This document shows, piece after piece, positions 1-7,972 of a DNA stretch of 31,830 nucleotides. Each line of letters opens with the position of its first letter. The first letter of the stretch is position 1. The position numbers and the translations under genes were made by a program. The stretch lies in contig JBKJKM010000018.1 in the NCBI GenBank assembly GCA_046597375.1, positions 1 through 31,830 on the forward strand, written 5' to 3'. This DNA comes from DATLED01 sp046597375. GTDB taxonomy: Bacteria > Actinomycetota > Acidimicrobiia > Acidimicrobiales > CADCTF01. Below the pieces are notes generated by a model. That model saw only the letters and a program-made list of their open reading frames with translations. It ran no database searches and was not told the origin of the DNA.

Positions 1-188
1 CCGTCGAGGGCGTAGCCGAGCGAACCGAACTGGCCGAGACCCCGCCCGTGTCCGAAGCCGTGTCCGACCAGCTCGACGGCGGCGTTCGGATAAGCCGACG
101 CCGGCGGAGCCGACGCGACACCGCCGGCCAGAAGGCCGGCGGTGAGGCCGAGACTGAGGACGATTGCGGTGCAACGACTGCGGTTCAC
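1..188 (-). CDS. SpoIID/LytB-like secreted protein, N-terminal fragment
   Basis: Only the first 62 codons lie in the window; the 3' part is beyond the left edge. The start is GTG at 188, because an in-frame TAA lies five codons upstream (201-203) with no ATG between. Residues 1-32 form a signal peptide with an Ala/Gly/Leu-rich core and an ASA-like cleavage region. The mature start carries GHGFGHGRGLGQFG followed by GYA. This glycine/histidine motif is characteristic of actinobacterial SpoIID/LytB-domain proteins, which act on or bind the peptidoglycan glycan strand. The motif is seen directly; the family call is from recall, and the catalytic part cannot be checked here. A TAACCT hexamer ends 9 nt before the start, so the mRNA may be nearly leaderless. 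Confidence 0.7.
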   Translation of the reverse strand, partial: MNRSRCTAIVLSLGLTAGLLAGGVASAPPASAYPNAAVELVGHGFGHGRGLGQFGSLGYALD

Positions 189-197
189 GAGGGTGCG

Positions 198-203
198 AGG
201 TTA
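198..203 (-). promoter_or_regulatory. Candidate -10 (TAACCT) for the SpoIID-like gene
   Basis: The TANNNT hexamer TAACCT on the minus strand ends 9 nt upstream of the GTG at 188. No Shine-Dalgarno is visible in the gap. It fits the near-leaderless promoter pattern seen at several other starts in this window. No convincing -35 was found. Confidence 0.35.
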
Positions 204-246
204 CCGGCCGTGACCGGATCGTCCGGGTCACCGCCCGGGCGGCGGG

Positions 247-1491
247 TCAGCCCTGCTTGACGGCCACCGACGTGATCGGGCGTGGCAGCTGGCGATCGCC
301 GAGGGACCCATGGAAGTCGGCCGTTCCGAAGGTGAAGATGCCACCGTCCTCACCGACCATCAGGTAGCCGCCGGGACCGAATGCGACCATGCCGGTGATC
401 GGCTTGTTGAGGCGGGTGGCACCCATGGAGCCGTGGAACTCGGCGTCGAAGGCGAAGATGCCGCCGTCGGCGGCCACCAGCCAGTAGCCGACGTTGTCGC
501 TGTCGGGCACCAGGGACTGCACGGGAGCGTTCAGGCGGCTGCCGCCCATCGACCCCCGGAAGTCGGCGTCACCGAAGGAGAAGATGCCGCCGTCGCTGGC
601 GACCATGTAGTAGCCGCGGCCGGTCGGGGTCGGGATCGAGTCGAGGACGGCGCCGTTGAGGCGGGTGCCGGACATGTCACCCAGGTGGGGGGCATCGCCG
701 AAGGCGGCGACCCGTCCGAGGGTGGTGAAGAGCCAGTAGCCCTTGCCGCTCGGGGTGGCCGAGATCGACGTGACCCGCTCCGTCGGCGCGAGCGCTCCGT
801 CGATGCCGCCGAGGTGGGGAGCGTTGCCGAAGGCGTAGACGGAGCCGACCGAGCTGACGACCCAGTACCCCCCCTTCGACGGCGTGGGCTCGAGGTCCTC
901 GGCCGTCGACGTCGCCGCGTTGCCATGGTGGGTGGCGCCACCGAAGGCGTAGACGACGCCGTCGGCGCCGACCATCCAATAGCCGGAACCACCCTGGCCG
1001 CCGAGGAACGCCGGAAGGGTCGGGCTGGCCGTGACGACCTGCGGGTTGCGGCTCTTCAGAAAGTCGAGCGTCACCCAGATCCGGCCGCGAAGGTCGCGAT
1101 CCACGCCGATGCCGACCTGGTGGAAGTCGCCCAAGACGTTGGCCCGGTGGCCGGGAGAGTTCATGAAGGCGGTGTGCAGAGCCTCGACGGTCGAGCCGAA
1201 GCCCACGTTCTCGCCGATGGCGATCCAGTCGGAGGGCATCTGGGTGGAAAGCGACGGGTTGTGGCTGAGGGCCTGGTCACTGATGAGGCGGGCCGTCCAG
1301 GCACGGGCGACAGGCACGACTTCCGCTCGCATCGACAGGGTGCCCATGCCCCGGCTGGTCCGTTCCTCGTTGAGCATCGAGAGGAACTGTCCCTCGGCCC
1401 CGAGATCCGCCGCCGTCGCCGAATTGGCGAACGGGATGACCACCAGGGAGAGCACGGTTGCGAGGAGGGCGATGACCGCGGTGCGTCGCAT
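247..1491 (-). CDS. Secreted CAP-domain protein with C-terminal repeat propeller
   Basis: The product has 414 residues. Residues 1-28 are a signal peptide. Residues 33-147 form a CAP (SCP/PR-1) domain, with His77, the GENVGFG motif (93-99) and SPGHRANVL (112-120); His77, Glu94 and His115 are the expected cavity residues. Residues 169-414 carry about six repeats of roughly 41 residues with the pattern GYW-V--DGGIF-FGDA-F-GS-G, ending in LN-PI. Bacterial CAP proteins are extracellular and some bind or cleave wall or lipid ligands. The repeats resemble beta-propeller blades and are frequent in Acidimicrobiia secreted proteins, which is recalled rather than searched. The first two blades have lost the DGGIF core and the last three are well conserved. 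Transcription diverges from cofD across a 161-bp gap. No TANNNT sits close to this ATG. The substrate is unknown. Confidence 0.85.
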   Translation of the reverse strand: MRRTAVIALLATVLSLVVIPFANSATAADLGAEGQFLSMLNEERTSRGMGTLSMRAEVVPVARAWTARLISDQALSHNPSLSTQMPSDWIAIGENVGFGSTVEALHTAFMNSPGHRANVLGDFHQVGIGVDRDLRGRIWVTLDFLKSRNPQVVTASPTLPAFLGGQGGSGYWMVGADGVVYAFGGATHHGNAATSTAEDLEPTPSKGGYWVVSSVGSVYAFGNAPHLGGIDGALAPTERVTSISATPSGKGYWLFTTLGRVAAFGDAPHLGDMSGTRLNGAVLDSIPTPTGRGYYMVASDGGIFSFGDADFRGSMGGSRLNAPVQSLVPDSDNVGYWLVAADGGIFAFDAEFHGSMGATRLNKPITGMVAFGPGGYLMVGEDGGIFTFGTADFHGSLGDRQLPRPITSVAVKQG

Positions 1492-1638
1492 GAGGGTGTT
1501 TCGTCGCCACGTTGTGCGTTCTTGAGGAGCAGCCTGACGGTGAATGACTATTTGCGAGGAACAACGACGCCTTCTGCGGCCAGGCCGGGTCCCAACTGCG
1601 CAAAACGCACCGGTGGCCGGGTCGGAGCGGGCGCCCGG

Positions 1639-1644
1639 TAGCTT
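1639..1644 (+). promoter_or_regulatory. Candidate leaderless promoter -10 (TAGCTT) for cofD
   Basis: TAGCTT ends 8 nt before the GTG of cofD and no Shine-Dalgarno lies between. Transcription would begin at or next to the start codon. The rest of the 1492-1652 gap is GC-rich divergent spacer in which nothing else stands out. Confidence 0.4.
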
Positions 1645-1652
1645 CGGGGTCC

Positions 1653-2576
1653 GTGATCACCTGCCTCGCCGGCGGCGTTGGCGCCGCCCGACTCCTCCGG
1701 GGGTTGGTGGCGGTGCACGAGCCCGCCGATGTCACGGCCATCGTCAACACCGGTGACGACCTCGTCCTTCACGGCTTGTTCATCAGCCCGGACCTCGACA
1801 CGATCACCTACACCCTGGCCGGCGCCATCAGCCGGGAACAGGGGTGGGGACTCGAGGGCGAAACCTGGCACGCCATGGAGGCGCTCAACCGCTACGGCGG
1901 TCAGACCTGGTTCGGGCTGGGCGACAGGGACCTGGCGACCCATTTGTTCCGGACGCAACGGCGGCGCGAGGGAGCCACCTTGACCGAGGTGACGGCCGAG
2001 ATCGTCGCCGCCTGGGACTTGGGTGGACTGCGACTGCTGCCGATGAGCGACGACCCCGTGGCCACGAAGGTGACGGTGGTCGGCGAAGGGGAGATCGGGT
2101 TCCAGGAGTACTTCGTGGGACGACGGCACAGCGTGGCCGTCTCGTCGGTGCGCTTCGACGGCGCCGAAGCGGCGCAACCCGGCCCCGACGTCCTCCGCAC
2201 CATCCTCGAGGCGGAGCGGGTCGTGATCGCTCCGTCCAACCCGATCGTGAGCATCGGGCCACTCTTGGCCGTGCCGGGAGTGACCGAGGCCCTCCGGACC
2301 CGACGCCAGGAGGTGGTGGCCGTGAGCCCGATCATCGCCGGCGCCGCCCTCAAGGGACCGGCCGATCGGATGATGAGCGAGCTGGGCCACGAGTCGTCGG
2401 TCGTCGGTGTTGCCCGCCTGTACGCCGAGTGGTGCGCCACGCTGGTGATCGACACGGCCGACGCCGACCTGGTCGGCGCCGTCGAGGCCGAGGGGGTGCG
2501 GGCGGTGGTGGCACCGACGATCATGAAGGGTCCGAACGAGACCGCGGCGCTCGGAAAGGTGGTGTTGACATCGTGA
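1653..2576 (+). CDS. cofD: 2-phospho-L-lactate transferase CofD (FbiA)
   Basis: The 307-residue product matches CofD/FbiA in length and motifs. It shows an N-terminal glycine-rich loop GGVGAARLLRGL (7-18), the NTGDD motif (32-36) and a conserved SNPIVSIGPLLAVPG stretch. The enzyme moves a phospholactyl or phosphoenolpyruvyl group from a guanylylated donor onto Fo, making F420-0 or dehydro-F420-0. The start is GTG at 1653, giving the canonical MITCLAGGVG opening. The stop overlaps the next gene's start as GTGA, so cofD and cofE are translationally coupled. Longer ORFs in other frames here are shadows. Confidence 0.95.
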   Translation: MITCLAGGVGAARLLRGLVAVHEPADVTAIVNTGDDLVLHGLFISPDLDTITYTLAGAISREQGWGLEGETWHAMEALNRYGGQTWFGLGDRDLATHLFRTQRRREGATLTEVTAEIVAAWDLGGLRLLPMSDDPVATKVTVVGEGEIGFQEYFVGRRHSVAVSSVRFDGAEAAQPGPDVLRTILEAERVVIAPSNPIVSIGPLLAVPGVTEALRTRRQEVVAVSPIIAGAALKGPADRMMSELGHESSVVGVARLYAEWCATLVIDTADADLVGAVEAEGVRAVVAPTIMKGPNETAALGKVVLTS

Positions 2577-3268
2577 TATCCCTTCTCCCGATCTCCGGGC
2601 TTCCCGAGGTGGTCGAAGGTGACAACTTGGCCGACCTGATCCTGGCCGCAGGCACGCCGATCGAGGACGGCGACGTGCTCGTCGTCACCCAGAAGGTCGT
2701 GTCCAAGGCCGAGGGCCGCCTCGAAGCCGTCGACCCCGACGACCCATTGAGCCACAAGGTGATCGTCGAACGGGAAGCGGTGCGCATCCTGCGCCGCCGG
2801 GGCGACCTCGTCATCACCGAGACGAGCCACGGGTTCGTCTGCGCCAATGCCGGCATCGACCTCTCCAACGTCGCTCGGGGGTTCGCCGCCCTGCTCCCGG
2901 TCGATAGCGACCGCTCAGCCCGCAAGATCCGCGATGGTCTTCGCGCCAAGGGCGGCGTCACCGTCGGCGTGATCATTTCCGACACCTTCGGTCGTGCGTG
3001 GCGCCGGGGCGTCACCGACGTCGCCATCGGTTGCGCCGGCATCGCCGCCGTCATCGACCTCCGCGGCACCGAGGACTCCTACGGTCGCGAGCTGATGGTC
3101 ACCGAGGTGTGCGTGGCCGACGAGTTGGCCGCCGCCGCCGAGCTCGTCATGGGCAAGGCCACGGGCGTGGCCGTCGCCATCGTCCGAGGCGTCGACCCGG
3201 ATTGGCTCCGTGAAGGCTCGGTCAAGGACGAGGTCATCCGCCGCCCCGACGAAGACCTGTTCCGCTAG
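2573..3268 (+). CDS. cofE: F420-0:gamma-glutamyl ligase CofE
   Basis: The 231-residue product contains CofE hallmarks: DVLVVTQKVVSKAEGR near the N-terminus, TSHGFVCANAGIDLSNV in the middle, and ISDTFGRAWRRGVTDVAIG followed by an aspartate-rich region. It adds glutamates to F420-0 to make the poly-glutamate tail. In mycobacteria the homologue FbiB carries an extra C-terminal nitroreductase-like domain of about 200 residues. Here the protein ends after the ligase domain, so it is the standalone form and the step done by the FbiB C-terminal domain must be elsewhere or absent. The reading frame is open far upstream, but GTG at 2573 overlaps the cofD stop (GTGA) and gives the normal length. Confidence 0.93.
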   Translation: MISLLPISGLPEVVEGDNLADLILAAGTPIEDGDVLVVTQKVVSKAEGRLEAVDPDDPLSHKVIVEREAVRILRRRGDLVITETSHGFVCANAGIDLSNVARGFAALLPVDSDRSARKIRDGLRAKGGVTVGVIISDTFGRAWRRGVTDVAIGCAGIAAVIDLRGTEDSYGRELMVTEVCVADELAAAAELVMGKATGVAVAIVRGVDPDWLREGSVKDEVIRRPDEDLFR

Positions 3269-3273
3269 ATGCT

Positions 3274-3352
3274 CTCGCTCTGCGGCGCCGCCCTCCGAGC
3301 CGATGCCTTGCCGCTCGAGTGGCGGCTGCTCGCTGGCGCTCCCGACGCCGCC
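3274..3352 (+). repeat. Interspersed ~80-bp repeat, copy A
   Basis: This copy starts with CTCGCTCTGCGGCGCCGCCC, continues through CCTTGCCGCTCGAGTGGCGG and ends with GCTGGCGCTCCCGAC then GCCGCC. The same order of blocks occurs at 12148-12214, 12225-12303 and 13785-13863, and in degraded form at 11078-11145. It fills the gap between convergent cofE and the GalE-like gene. Its central hairpin is weaker (CCCTCCGAG) than the CCCTTCGGG of other copies. Confidence 0.75.
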
Positions 3353-3375
3353 CTTTCGCGCTCGCTTCGCGGCGG

Positions 3376-4317
3376 CTAACGGAAACTCTCGACGGTGGCG
3401 CTGATGCCCTGTTCGAGGGTCGTCCAGGGGCGCCAGCCGAGATGAACGCCGGCCCGCCCGGGGTCGAGACAGGAGCGGGAGAGCTCACCGGGACGCTCCG
3501 GTGCATAGAGGGGTTCGGCGTCCTTGTGGGCAGCGTGGGCCACGGCGTCGTAGAGGCGGCGCAACGCCGTCTCGACGCCGGTGCCGATGTTCAACAACAG
3601 GCCGTCGGCCCCCTCGGCCGATCGGGCGAAGGCGTCGACCACGTCGTCGACGAACACGTAGTCGCGCGTCGACGATCCGTCCCCGAAGAGCGTGCACGGC
3701 TCGTCCGCCAGTAACCGCCGGCCGAAGATGGCGACGACCCCCGCCTCGCCGTGGGGGTTCTGCCTGGGGCCGTAGACGTTGGCCAGCGCCAACGCCGTGA
3801 ACTCGAGGTCGTGAAGCTGGCGGTAGGCGACGAGGTAGTCCCCCACGGCCTTCTTCGACACGCCGTAGGGCGACAGCGGCTGTTGCGGATGGGTCTCTCG
3901 GACCGGGAGCTCGACGGGGTCGGGGTCGCCGTAGATGGTGCCGCCGCTGGAGGCGAACACCACCTTCCGGGTGCCGGCCTGGCGGGCGCCCTCGAGCACG
4001 TTGAGCGAACCGAGGATGTTGATCTCGGCGTCGAACACCGGCCGAAGGACCGACACCCGCACATCCATCTGGGCCGCAAGGTGAAAAACGACGTCGGGTC
4101 GGCGGCGGGCGATCAGCTCCGTCACCTCCGGGGTGCGGATGTCGATGCGGTGGAACGTGAACTCGGCGCCTCCGCCGGCCGAGCGGGCGTCGCCGAGATT
4201 GGTCAGGGTGCCGGTCGAGAGATCGTCGACGACGTCGACGGCGTGGCCCTCGGCTAGCAGCCGGTCGACCAGGGTGGAGCCGATGAACCCGGCGCCGCCG
4301 GTCACGAGCGCGCGCAC
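3376..4317 (-). CDS. NAD-dependent epimerase/dehydratase, GalE-like
   Basis: This 313-residue extended short-chain dehydrogenase has the NAD-binding GGAGFIG loop at 7-13, an acidic strand end VVDDLSTG, Ser123/Ser124, and the catalytic YGVSK with Tyr151 and Lys155. The SSGGTIYGDP segment and the RDYVFVDDVVDA stretch are typical of UDP-glucose/UDP-hexose 4-epimerases. It probably interconverts a UDP-hexose for wall polysaccharide. The exact sugar cannot be fixed from sequence. GTG at 4317 is used, and the upstream nucleotidyltransferase stops at 4320, leaving only 2 bp, so it is the last gene of the envelope operon. The 3' side is occupied by repeat copy A. Confidence 0.88.
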   Translation of the reverse strand: MRALVTGGAGFIGSTLVDRLLAEGHAVDVVDDLSTGTLTNLGDARSAGGGAEFTFHRIDIRTPEVTELIARRRPDVVFHLAAQMDVRVSVLRPVFDAEINILGSLNVLEGARQAGTRKVVFASSGGTIYGDPDPVELPVRETHPQQPLSPYGVSKKAVGDYLVAYRQLHDLEFTALALANVYGPRQNPHGEAGVVAIFGRRLLADEPCTLFGDGSSTRDYVFVDDVVDAFARSAEGADGLLLNIGTGVETALRRLYDAVAHAAHKDAEPLYAPERPGELSRSCLDPGRAGVHLGWRPWTTLEQGISATVESFR

Positions 4318-4319
4318 GG

Positions 4320-5399
4320 TCAGCGGGGCACAGCGACGCGGCCGCCGGACAGGGCGTCGCCGGCCTCGACCGAAGCCCGGCCCTCGACGACCGTGAGATC
4401 GGTGAGGGTCGCGTGGTCTCCCACGATGGCGCCCTCACCGAGAATGGAGTGCTCGACGATGGCCCCGGCGCGCACCACGGCGCCGGGAAGGAGGAGCGAG
4501 TTCCGGACCGTGGCGCCCGCCTCGATGCGCGCCCCGCCACCGATGACCGACTCCTCCACGGTGGCGCCCGAACCGATGTAGGCGGCGTCGCCGATGAGGC
4601 TGGCCGGCAGCACCGCGCCGTCGATCACGCTGGCCCCGAGAGTCCACACCCCGGCGGAGCGCTCCTTGGCCCCCGGGGCAGGCCGACCTCGAAGCCCGCG
4701 GGCGTAGTCGAGGTTGGCTTGCAGGTACAACGGCGGCGTGCCCGTGTCCGTCCAGTAGAGCGACGACCCGAGAGCGAAGAGGGCCCGGTCGGCGACGAGG
4801 GGCGGGAAGACCTCGTGCTCGATGCTCATCGGCGTGTCGACCGGGATGCGGTCGAGGGCGCGCGGCTCGAGAACATAGAACCCCGCGTTGATGAAGTTGG
4901 TCGGCGCCTCGTCGCGCGCCGGCTTCTCGATGAAGGCGGTCACGCGACCGTCATCGTCAGTGGGCACGACGCCGAAGGCAGAGGGATCGTCGACCGGCGT
5001 CAGCGCGATCGTCGCCTCACCGCCGCGCTCGAGGTGGAAGCCGATCAGCTCGCTGAGGTCGAAGTCGGTGAGGACGTCGCCGTTGACGACCACGAACGTC
5101 TCGTCGAGCCCAGCCGCCCGGGCGGCAAAGGCGATGCCGCCAGCCGTGCCCAGACGCTCGGGCTCGACGGCGTAGCTGAGGCGGATGCCGCTGCACGTCC
5201 CCTCGGGGAAGGCGGCCAAGAAGGCATCGGGCTTGTAGCCCATCGACAACACGACCTCGTCGATGCCATGCCCGGCGAGATGGGCCACGACCCGCTCGAT
5301 CATCGGGACCTCGGCCACCGGAAGCATCGGCTTGGGGATCGACAACGTCAGCGGCCGGAGCCGCGTGCCCTCGCCCCCGACGAGGACGACGGCCTTCAC
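4320..5399 (-). CDS. manB: NDP-sugar pyrophosphorylase, ManB-like (mannose-1-P guanylyltransferase)
   Basis: This protein has 359 residues, the same length I recall for M. tuberculosis ManB (Rv3264c). The N-terminal Rossmann-like domain has the signature VLVGGEGTRLRPLT and the lysine of SIPKPMLPV. FVVVNGDVLTDFD supplies the metal-binding aspartate, and FIEKP and INAGFYVLEP follow. From about residue 255 to the end are hexapeptide repeats (IGDAAYIGSGATVEESVIGG) that form a left-handed beta-helix. It likely makes GDP-mannose from mannose-1-phosphate and GTP, but base and sugar specificity is inferred from synteny with the mycobacterial fbiAB-manB-wbbL locus. The GTG start overlaps the preceding stop by 4 bp (GTGA), indicating coupling. 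Confidence 0.85.
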   Translation of the reverse strand: MKAVVLVGGEGTRLRPLTLSIPKPMLPVAEVPMIERVVAHLAGHGIDEVVLSMGYKPDAFLAAFPEGTCSGIRLSYAVEPERLGTAGGIAFAARAAGLDETFVVVNGDVLTDFDLSELIGFHLERGGEATIALTPVDDPSAFGVVPTDDDGRVTAFIEKPARDEAPTNFINAGFYVLEPRALDRIPVDTPMSIEHEVFPPLVADRALFALGSSLYWTDTGTPPLYLQANLDYARGLRGRPAPGAKERSAGVWTLGASVIDGAVLPASLIGDAAYIGSGATVEESVIGGGARIEAGATVRNSLLLPGAVVRAGAIVEHSILGEGAIVGDHATLTDLTVVEGRASVEAGDALSGGRVAVPR

Positions 5400-6136
5400 G
5401 GTGCTGCGGTGGTGGAGGTGGTGTCGTCGCCGGCGGCGGGGACCGTCGTGGAGGTTTCACCGTCGAGCGGCACAGTCGTCGTCTCTGTCGTCGCCGGCTC
5501 GATCTCCTCGGTCTCGGGATTGAGACGGGCCAAGTCGCCGGCGCTGGGCGGTGCCGGGATCTCGGCGCCCTTCGGGGCGAAGGCGATCGTGACGAGGTCC
5601 TGATCGTTGAGCTTGATGCTGGCCAACTCCTCGGTGATGACCTTGTCGTTGACCTTCACCTGGACGACGCCGGTCTTGTCACCGCACGTGGTGTCGCCGG
5701 ACTTGTAGCTTTTGCCGCCCGCGAGTTGGAGCTCGTCGTCGGTGATGGTGAAGTCGGCGGCATCGGCGAACACCCCGAGCGTGGCGTTGCGGCCGGCGGC
5801 CGACCGCACGAACGGATGGATGTGGATGATCCCGTCGGCGTGGGTGTGGATGCCCTTGGGGTCGCGCTCATTGGCGATCATCGGGGCGAACTCCTCGCAC
5901 AGGTACACCCCATAGGCGGCGTGCCAGTGATCCTGGTTCGCCACCGGAGCACCGAGGTCGCCCGCCGCCAGCTCCGTGCGGCGCTCCTGGCGGCTAAACG
6001 CGATGCCGGCGACGCCGAGGATCACCACCAGCGCGATGGCCCCATACCAGAGCACGGGCCGGGCACCGCGGGCGGTACGACCGCCACCAGTGCTGGCGGC
6101 CCGAGCGACCTTCTTGCTCGATGAGGCTCGTCCCAT
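5396..6136 (-). CDS. Membrane-anchored His-rich protein of unknown function
   Basis: I do not recognise this 246-residue protein. Residues 1-28 are basic and Ser/Gly-rich, and residues 29-48 form one transmembrane helix, so the rest is probably outside the cell. The core has two histidine clusters: DHWHAAYGVYLCEEF (His70, His72, Cys80) and GIHTHADGIIHIHPF (His97, His99, His105, His107). A later Cys151 could pair with Cys80. The spacing of histidines and acidic residues looks like a metal site, which is inference only. The tail after about 200 is a low-complexity Thr/Glu/Pro/Ala linker. It lies between the WbbL-like transferase and ManB in one operon and overlaps manB by 4 bp, so a role in envelope assembly is plausible. 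TAGGGT lies 9 nt before the ATG, so it may also have its own promoter. Confidence 0.75.
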   Translation of the reverse strand: MGRASSSKKVARAASTGGGRTARGARPVLWYGAIALVVILGVAGIAFSRQERRTELAAGDLGAPVANQDHWHAAYGVYLCEEFAPMIANERDPKGIHTHADGIIHIHPFVRSAAGRNATLGVFADAADFTITDDELQLAGGKSYKSGDTTCGDKTGVVQVKVNDKVITEELASIKLNDQDLVTIAFAPKGAEIPAPPSAGDLARLNPETEEIEPATTETTTVPLDGETSTTVPAAGDDTTSTTAAP

Positions 6137-6182
6137 AGCGGGTCGACCCTAGCGGACGCTTGTGGGCACACCGGCGCACCAC

Positions 6183-7037
6183 TCAGGTGCGGTCGAGGGC
6201 CCGGTGGAGCCAGGCCACGGGGGTGCGGACCACCAGGCCGAGCGCCATGATCGGCAGAAGCGTTCGCTCCCATCCAGTGGTGCTGCGAATGGCGAAGCGG
6301 AGCAGCGCCCGGTGGTGCTCGGCGATCATTCGGTATGGGTGACGGTCGGTGGAGATGCCCTGGGCGTGGGTGGCCACAGCGGCCGGCTCGTAGGCCGTCT
6401 TCCAACCGGCTCGGGCTGCCCGCCAACACAGGTCGACATCCTCGGCGTACATGAAGTAGGCCTCGTCGAAGCCCCCGATGTCTTCCCACGTGCGGCGGCG
6501 GATGAGGAAGCACGCGCCCGACACCCAGTCGACGTCGGCGGCGGCGGCGTGATCCCAATCGAGCATCCGATAGCGGCGAGTGAACGGGTTGGCCCCCCAA
6601 ACCATCCCGAGAGCTGCGTGGCCGACAGCGTCGGCCAAGTTGGGGAACGTGCGGGCCGACGGGTAGAGGGTGCCTTCCGGATCCTCGATCCTCGGTCCGA
6701 CGATGCCGACGTCCGGACGAGCTTCGAGCGTGCGGAGCATTACCGCCAACGCCCCGGCGTGCAGCATGGCGTCCGGGTTGATGCACAGCACGAAGGCCGC
6801 CTTCGCATCGATCCGCGCGACTCCACGGTTGCACCCGGTCCCGTACCCGAGGTTCGCCCCGGTCTGGTGGTAGTCGACGGCTGGATCGGCTTGCCGAACG
6901 ACCTGTTCCGACCCGTCGACGGAAGCGTTGTCGGCGACCACGATTTCGGTCACACCCTCGGACCGCAGCGAGGCGATGCAACGCAAGAGGTGGTCCTTGG
7001 CGTTGTAATTGACCACCACTCCGCTGACGGAGGTCAA
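6183..7037 (-). CDS. wbbL: Glycosyltransferase family 2, WbbL-like rhamnosyltransferase
   Basis: The product is a GT-A fold GT2 enzyme of 284 residues. It opens VSGVVVNYNAK, has the nucleotide-binding VVADNASVDGS (33-43), TGANLGYGTGCNRG (59-72), the metal-binding INPDA (86-90), DWVSGACFLIRR (170-181) and FDEAYFMYAEDVDLCWR. The TGANLGYGT, YPSAR and FMY-EDVDL segments match what I recall of mycobacterial WbbL, which transfers rhamnose from dTDP-rhamnose to GlcNAc-PP-polyprenol. The rml genes upstream would supply the donor. The frame is open to an ATG at 7103, but that start would overlap the upstream gene by 70 bp and add non-homologous residues. TTG at 7037 forms a TTGA overlap with the upstream stop, the same coupling style as neighbouring junctions. 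Confidence 0.85.
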   Translation of the reverse strand: MTSVSGVVVNYNAKDHLLRCIASLRSEGVTEIVVADNASVDGSEQVVRQADPAVDYHQTGANLGYGTGCNRGVARIDAKAAFVLCINPDAMLHAGALAVMLRTLEARPDVGIVGPRIEDPEGTLYPSARTFPNLADAVGHAALGMVWGANPFTRRYRMLDWDHAAAADVDWVSGACFLIRRRTWEDIGGFDEAYFMYAEDVDLCWRAARAGWKTAYEPAAVATHAQGISTDRHPYRMIAEHHRALLRFAIRSTTGWERTLLPIMALGLVVRTPVAWLHRALDRT

Positions 7038-7972
7038 AGGACGGACTTGAAGAACGCCGCCGTCCGCTCGAGGCCTTCGCGCAACTGCACGGTGGGCTCC
7101 CAACCGAGCGTCGAGCGGACCAGCGTGAGGTCGGGCTTGCGCTGCGTCGGGTCGTCGACCGGTCGCGGCTCGAACACGATCTCGGAGCTCGAGTCCGTGA
7201 CTTCGATGGCCAGCTGCGCCAGCTCGAGGATCGTGAACTCGTTGTCGTTCCCGATGTTCATCGGCCCGGTCTGGTCACTGTCGAGCAACGCCAGGAAACC
7301 CCGGATCTCGTCGTCGACGTAGGTGAAGCTGCGGCTCTGACTCCCGTCGCCATAGACGGTTATCGGCTTGTCATGGAGTGCTTGCACCAAGAAGTTGGAG
7401 ACCGCTCGCCCGTCATCCGGTCTCATCGAGGGGCCGAACGTGTTGAAGATCCGCACGACCCGGACGTCGACTTGGTGGTAGCGGTGATAGGCGAACGTCA
7501 TCGCCTCGGCGAAGCGCTTGGCCTCGTCGTAGACCCCCCGGGGGCCGATGGGGTTCACGTTGCCCCAGTACGACTCGGGCTGCGGGTGCACGAGCGGGTC
7601 GCCGTAGACCTCACTCGTCGAGGCGAGGAAGAAGCGGGCGCCCTTGTCCTTGGCCAGTCCGAGCGCGTGCTGCGTGCCGCGCGAACCGACCTTCAGGATC
7701 TGGATCGGGATGCGCTCGAAGTCGGCGGGCGACGCCGGCGAGGCGAGGTGCATGACGACATCGACACGGCCCGACACGTGCACGTAGTTCGACACGTCGT
7801 GGTGCTGGAACGTGAACCCCTGCCGGCCGATCAGGTCGTCGATGTTGCGCATCGCGCCCGTGATGAGGTTGTCGATGGCGACGACCTCGTCGCCCCGTGC
7901 CAACAACGCACGGCAGAGATGCGAGCCGAGGAATCCGGCTCCCCCGGTGACGACGACGCGTTGGCCAGCCAT
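7034..7972 (-). CDS. UDP-glucuronate decarboxylase-like (UDP-xylose synthase)
   Basis: This 312-residue extended SDR has the GGAGFLGSHLC NAD loop (10-20), the STSEVYGDP segment (118-126) with Glu121, and YDEAK (148-152) with catalytic Tyr148 and Lys152. HLASPASPADF, NPIGPRGVYDEAKR and FNTFGPSMRPDDGR are hallmark stretches of UDP-xylose synthases. These oxidise UDP-glucuronate, decarboxylate it and reduce the 4-keto intermediate to UDP-xylose. The gene directly upstream encodes UDP-glucose dehydrogenase, which makes the substrate, and the two genes overlap by one base (TGATG). The frame is open upstream, but the ATG at 7972 gives the NAD loop its normal position. Some relatives act as epimerases, so the product is likely but not certain. 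Confidence 0.88.
   Translation of the reverse strand: MAGQRVVVTGGAGFLGSHLCRALLARGDEVVAIDNLITGAMRNIDDLIGRQGFTFQHHDVSNYVHVSGRVDVVMHLASPASPADFERIPIQILKVGSRGTQHALGLAKDKGARFFLASTSEVYGDPLVHPQPESYWGNVNPIGPRGVYDEAKRFAEAMTFAYHRYHQVDVRVVRIFNTFGPSMRPDDGRAVSNFLVQALHDKPITVYGDGSQSRSFTYVDDEIRGFLALLDSDQTGPMNIGNDNEFTILELAQLAIEVTDSSSEIVFEPRPVDDPTQRKPDLTLVRSTLGWEPTVQLREGLERTAAFFKSVL

Noticed and set aside
310..1641. 443-codon plus-strand open frame opposite the CAP gene
   Set aside because: It is antisense to a clear signal-peptide/CAP/repeat protein and its translation is low-complexity Glu/Gly/Arg; a shadow of GC-rich codon bias. The same reasoning removes long antisense frames at 16378-17841 and 28054-29832.
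7038..7103. Upstream ATG start for the WbbL-like gene at 7103
   Set aside because: It would overlap the preceding gene by 70 bp and prepend residues unlike GT2 enzymes; TTG 7037 gives the usual TTGA-type overlap.
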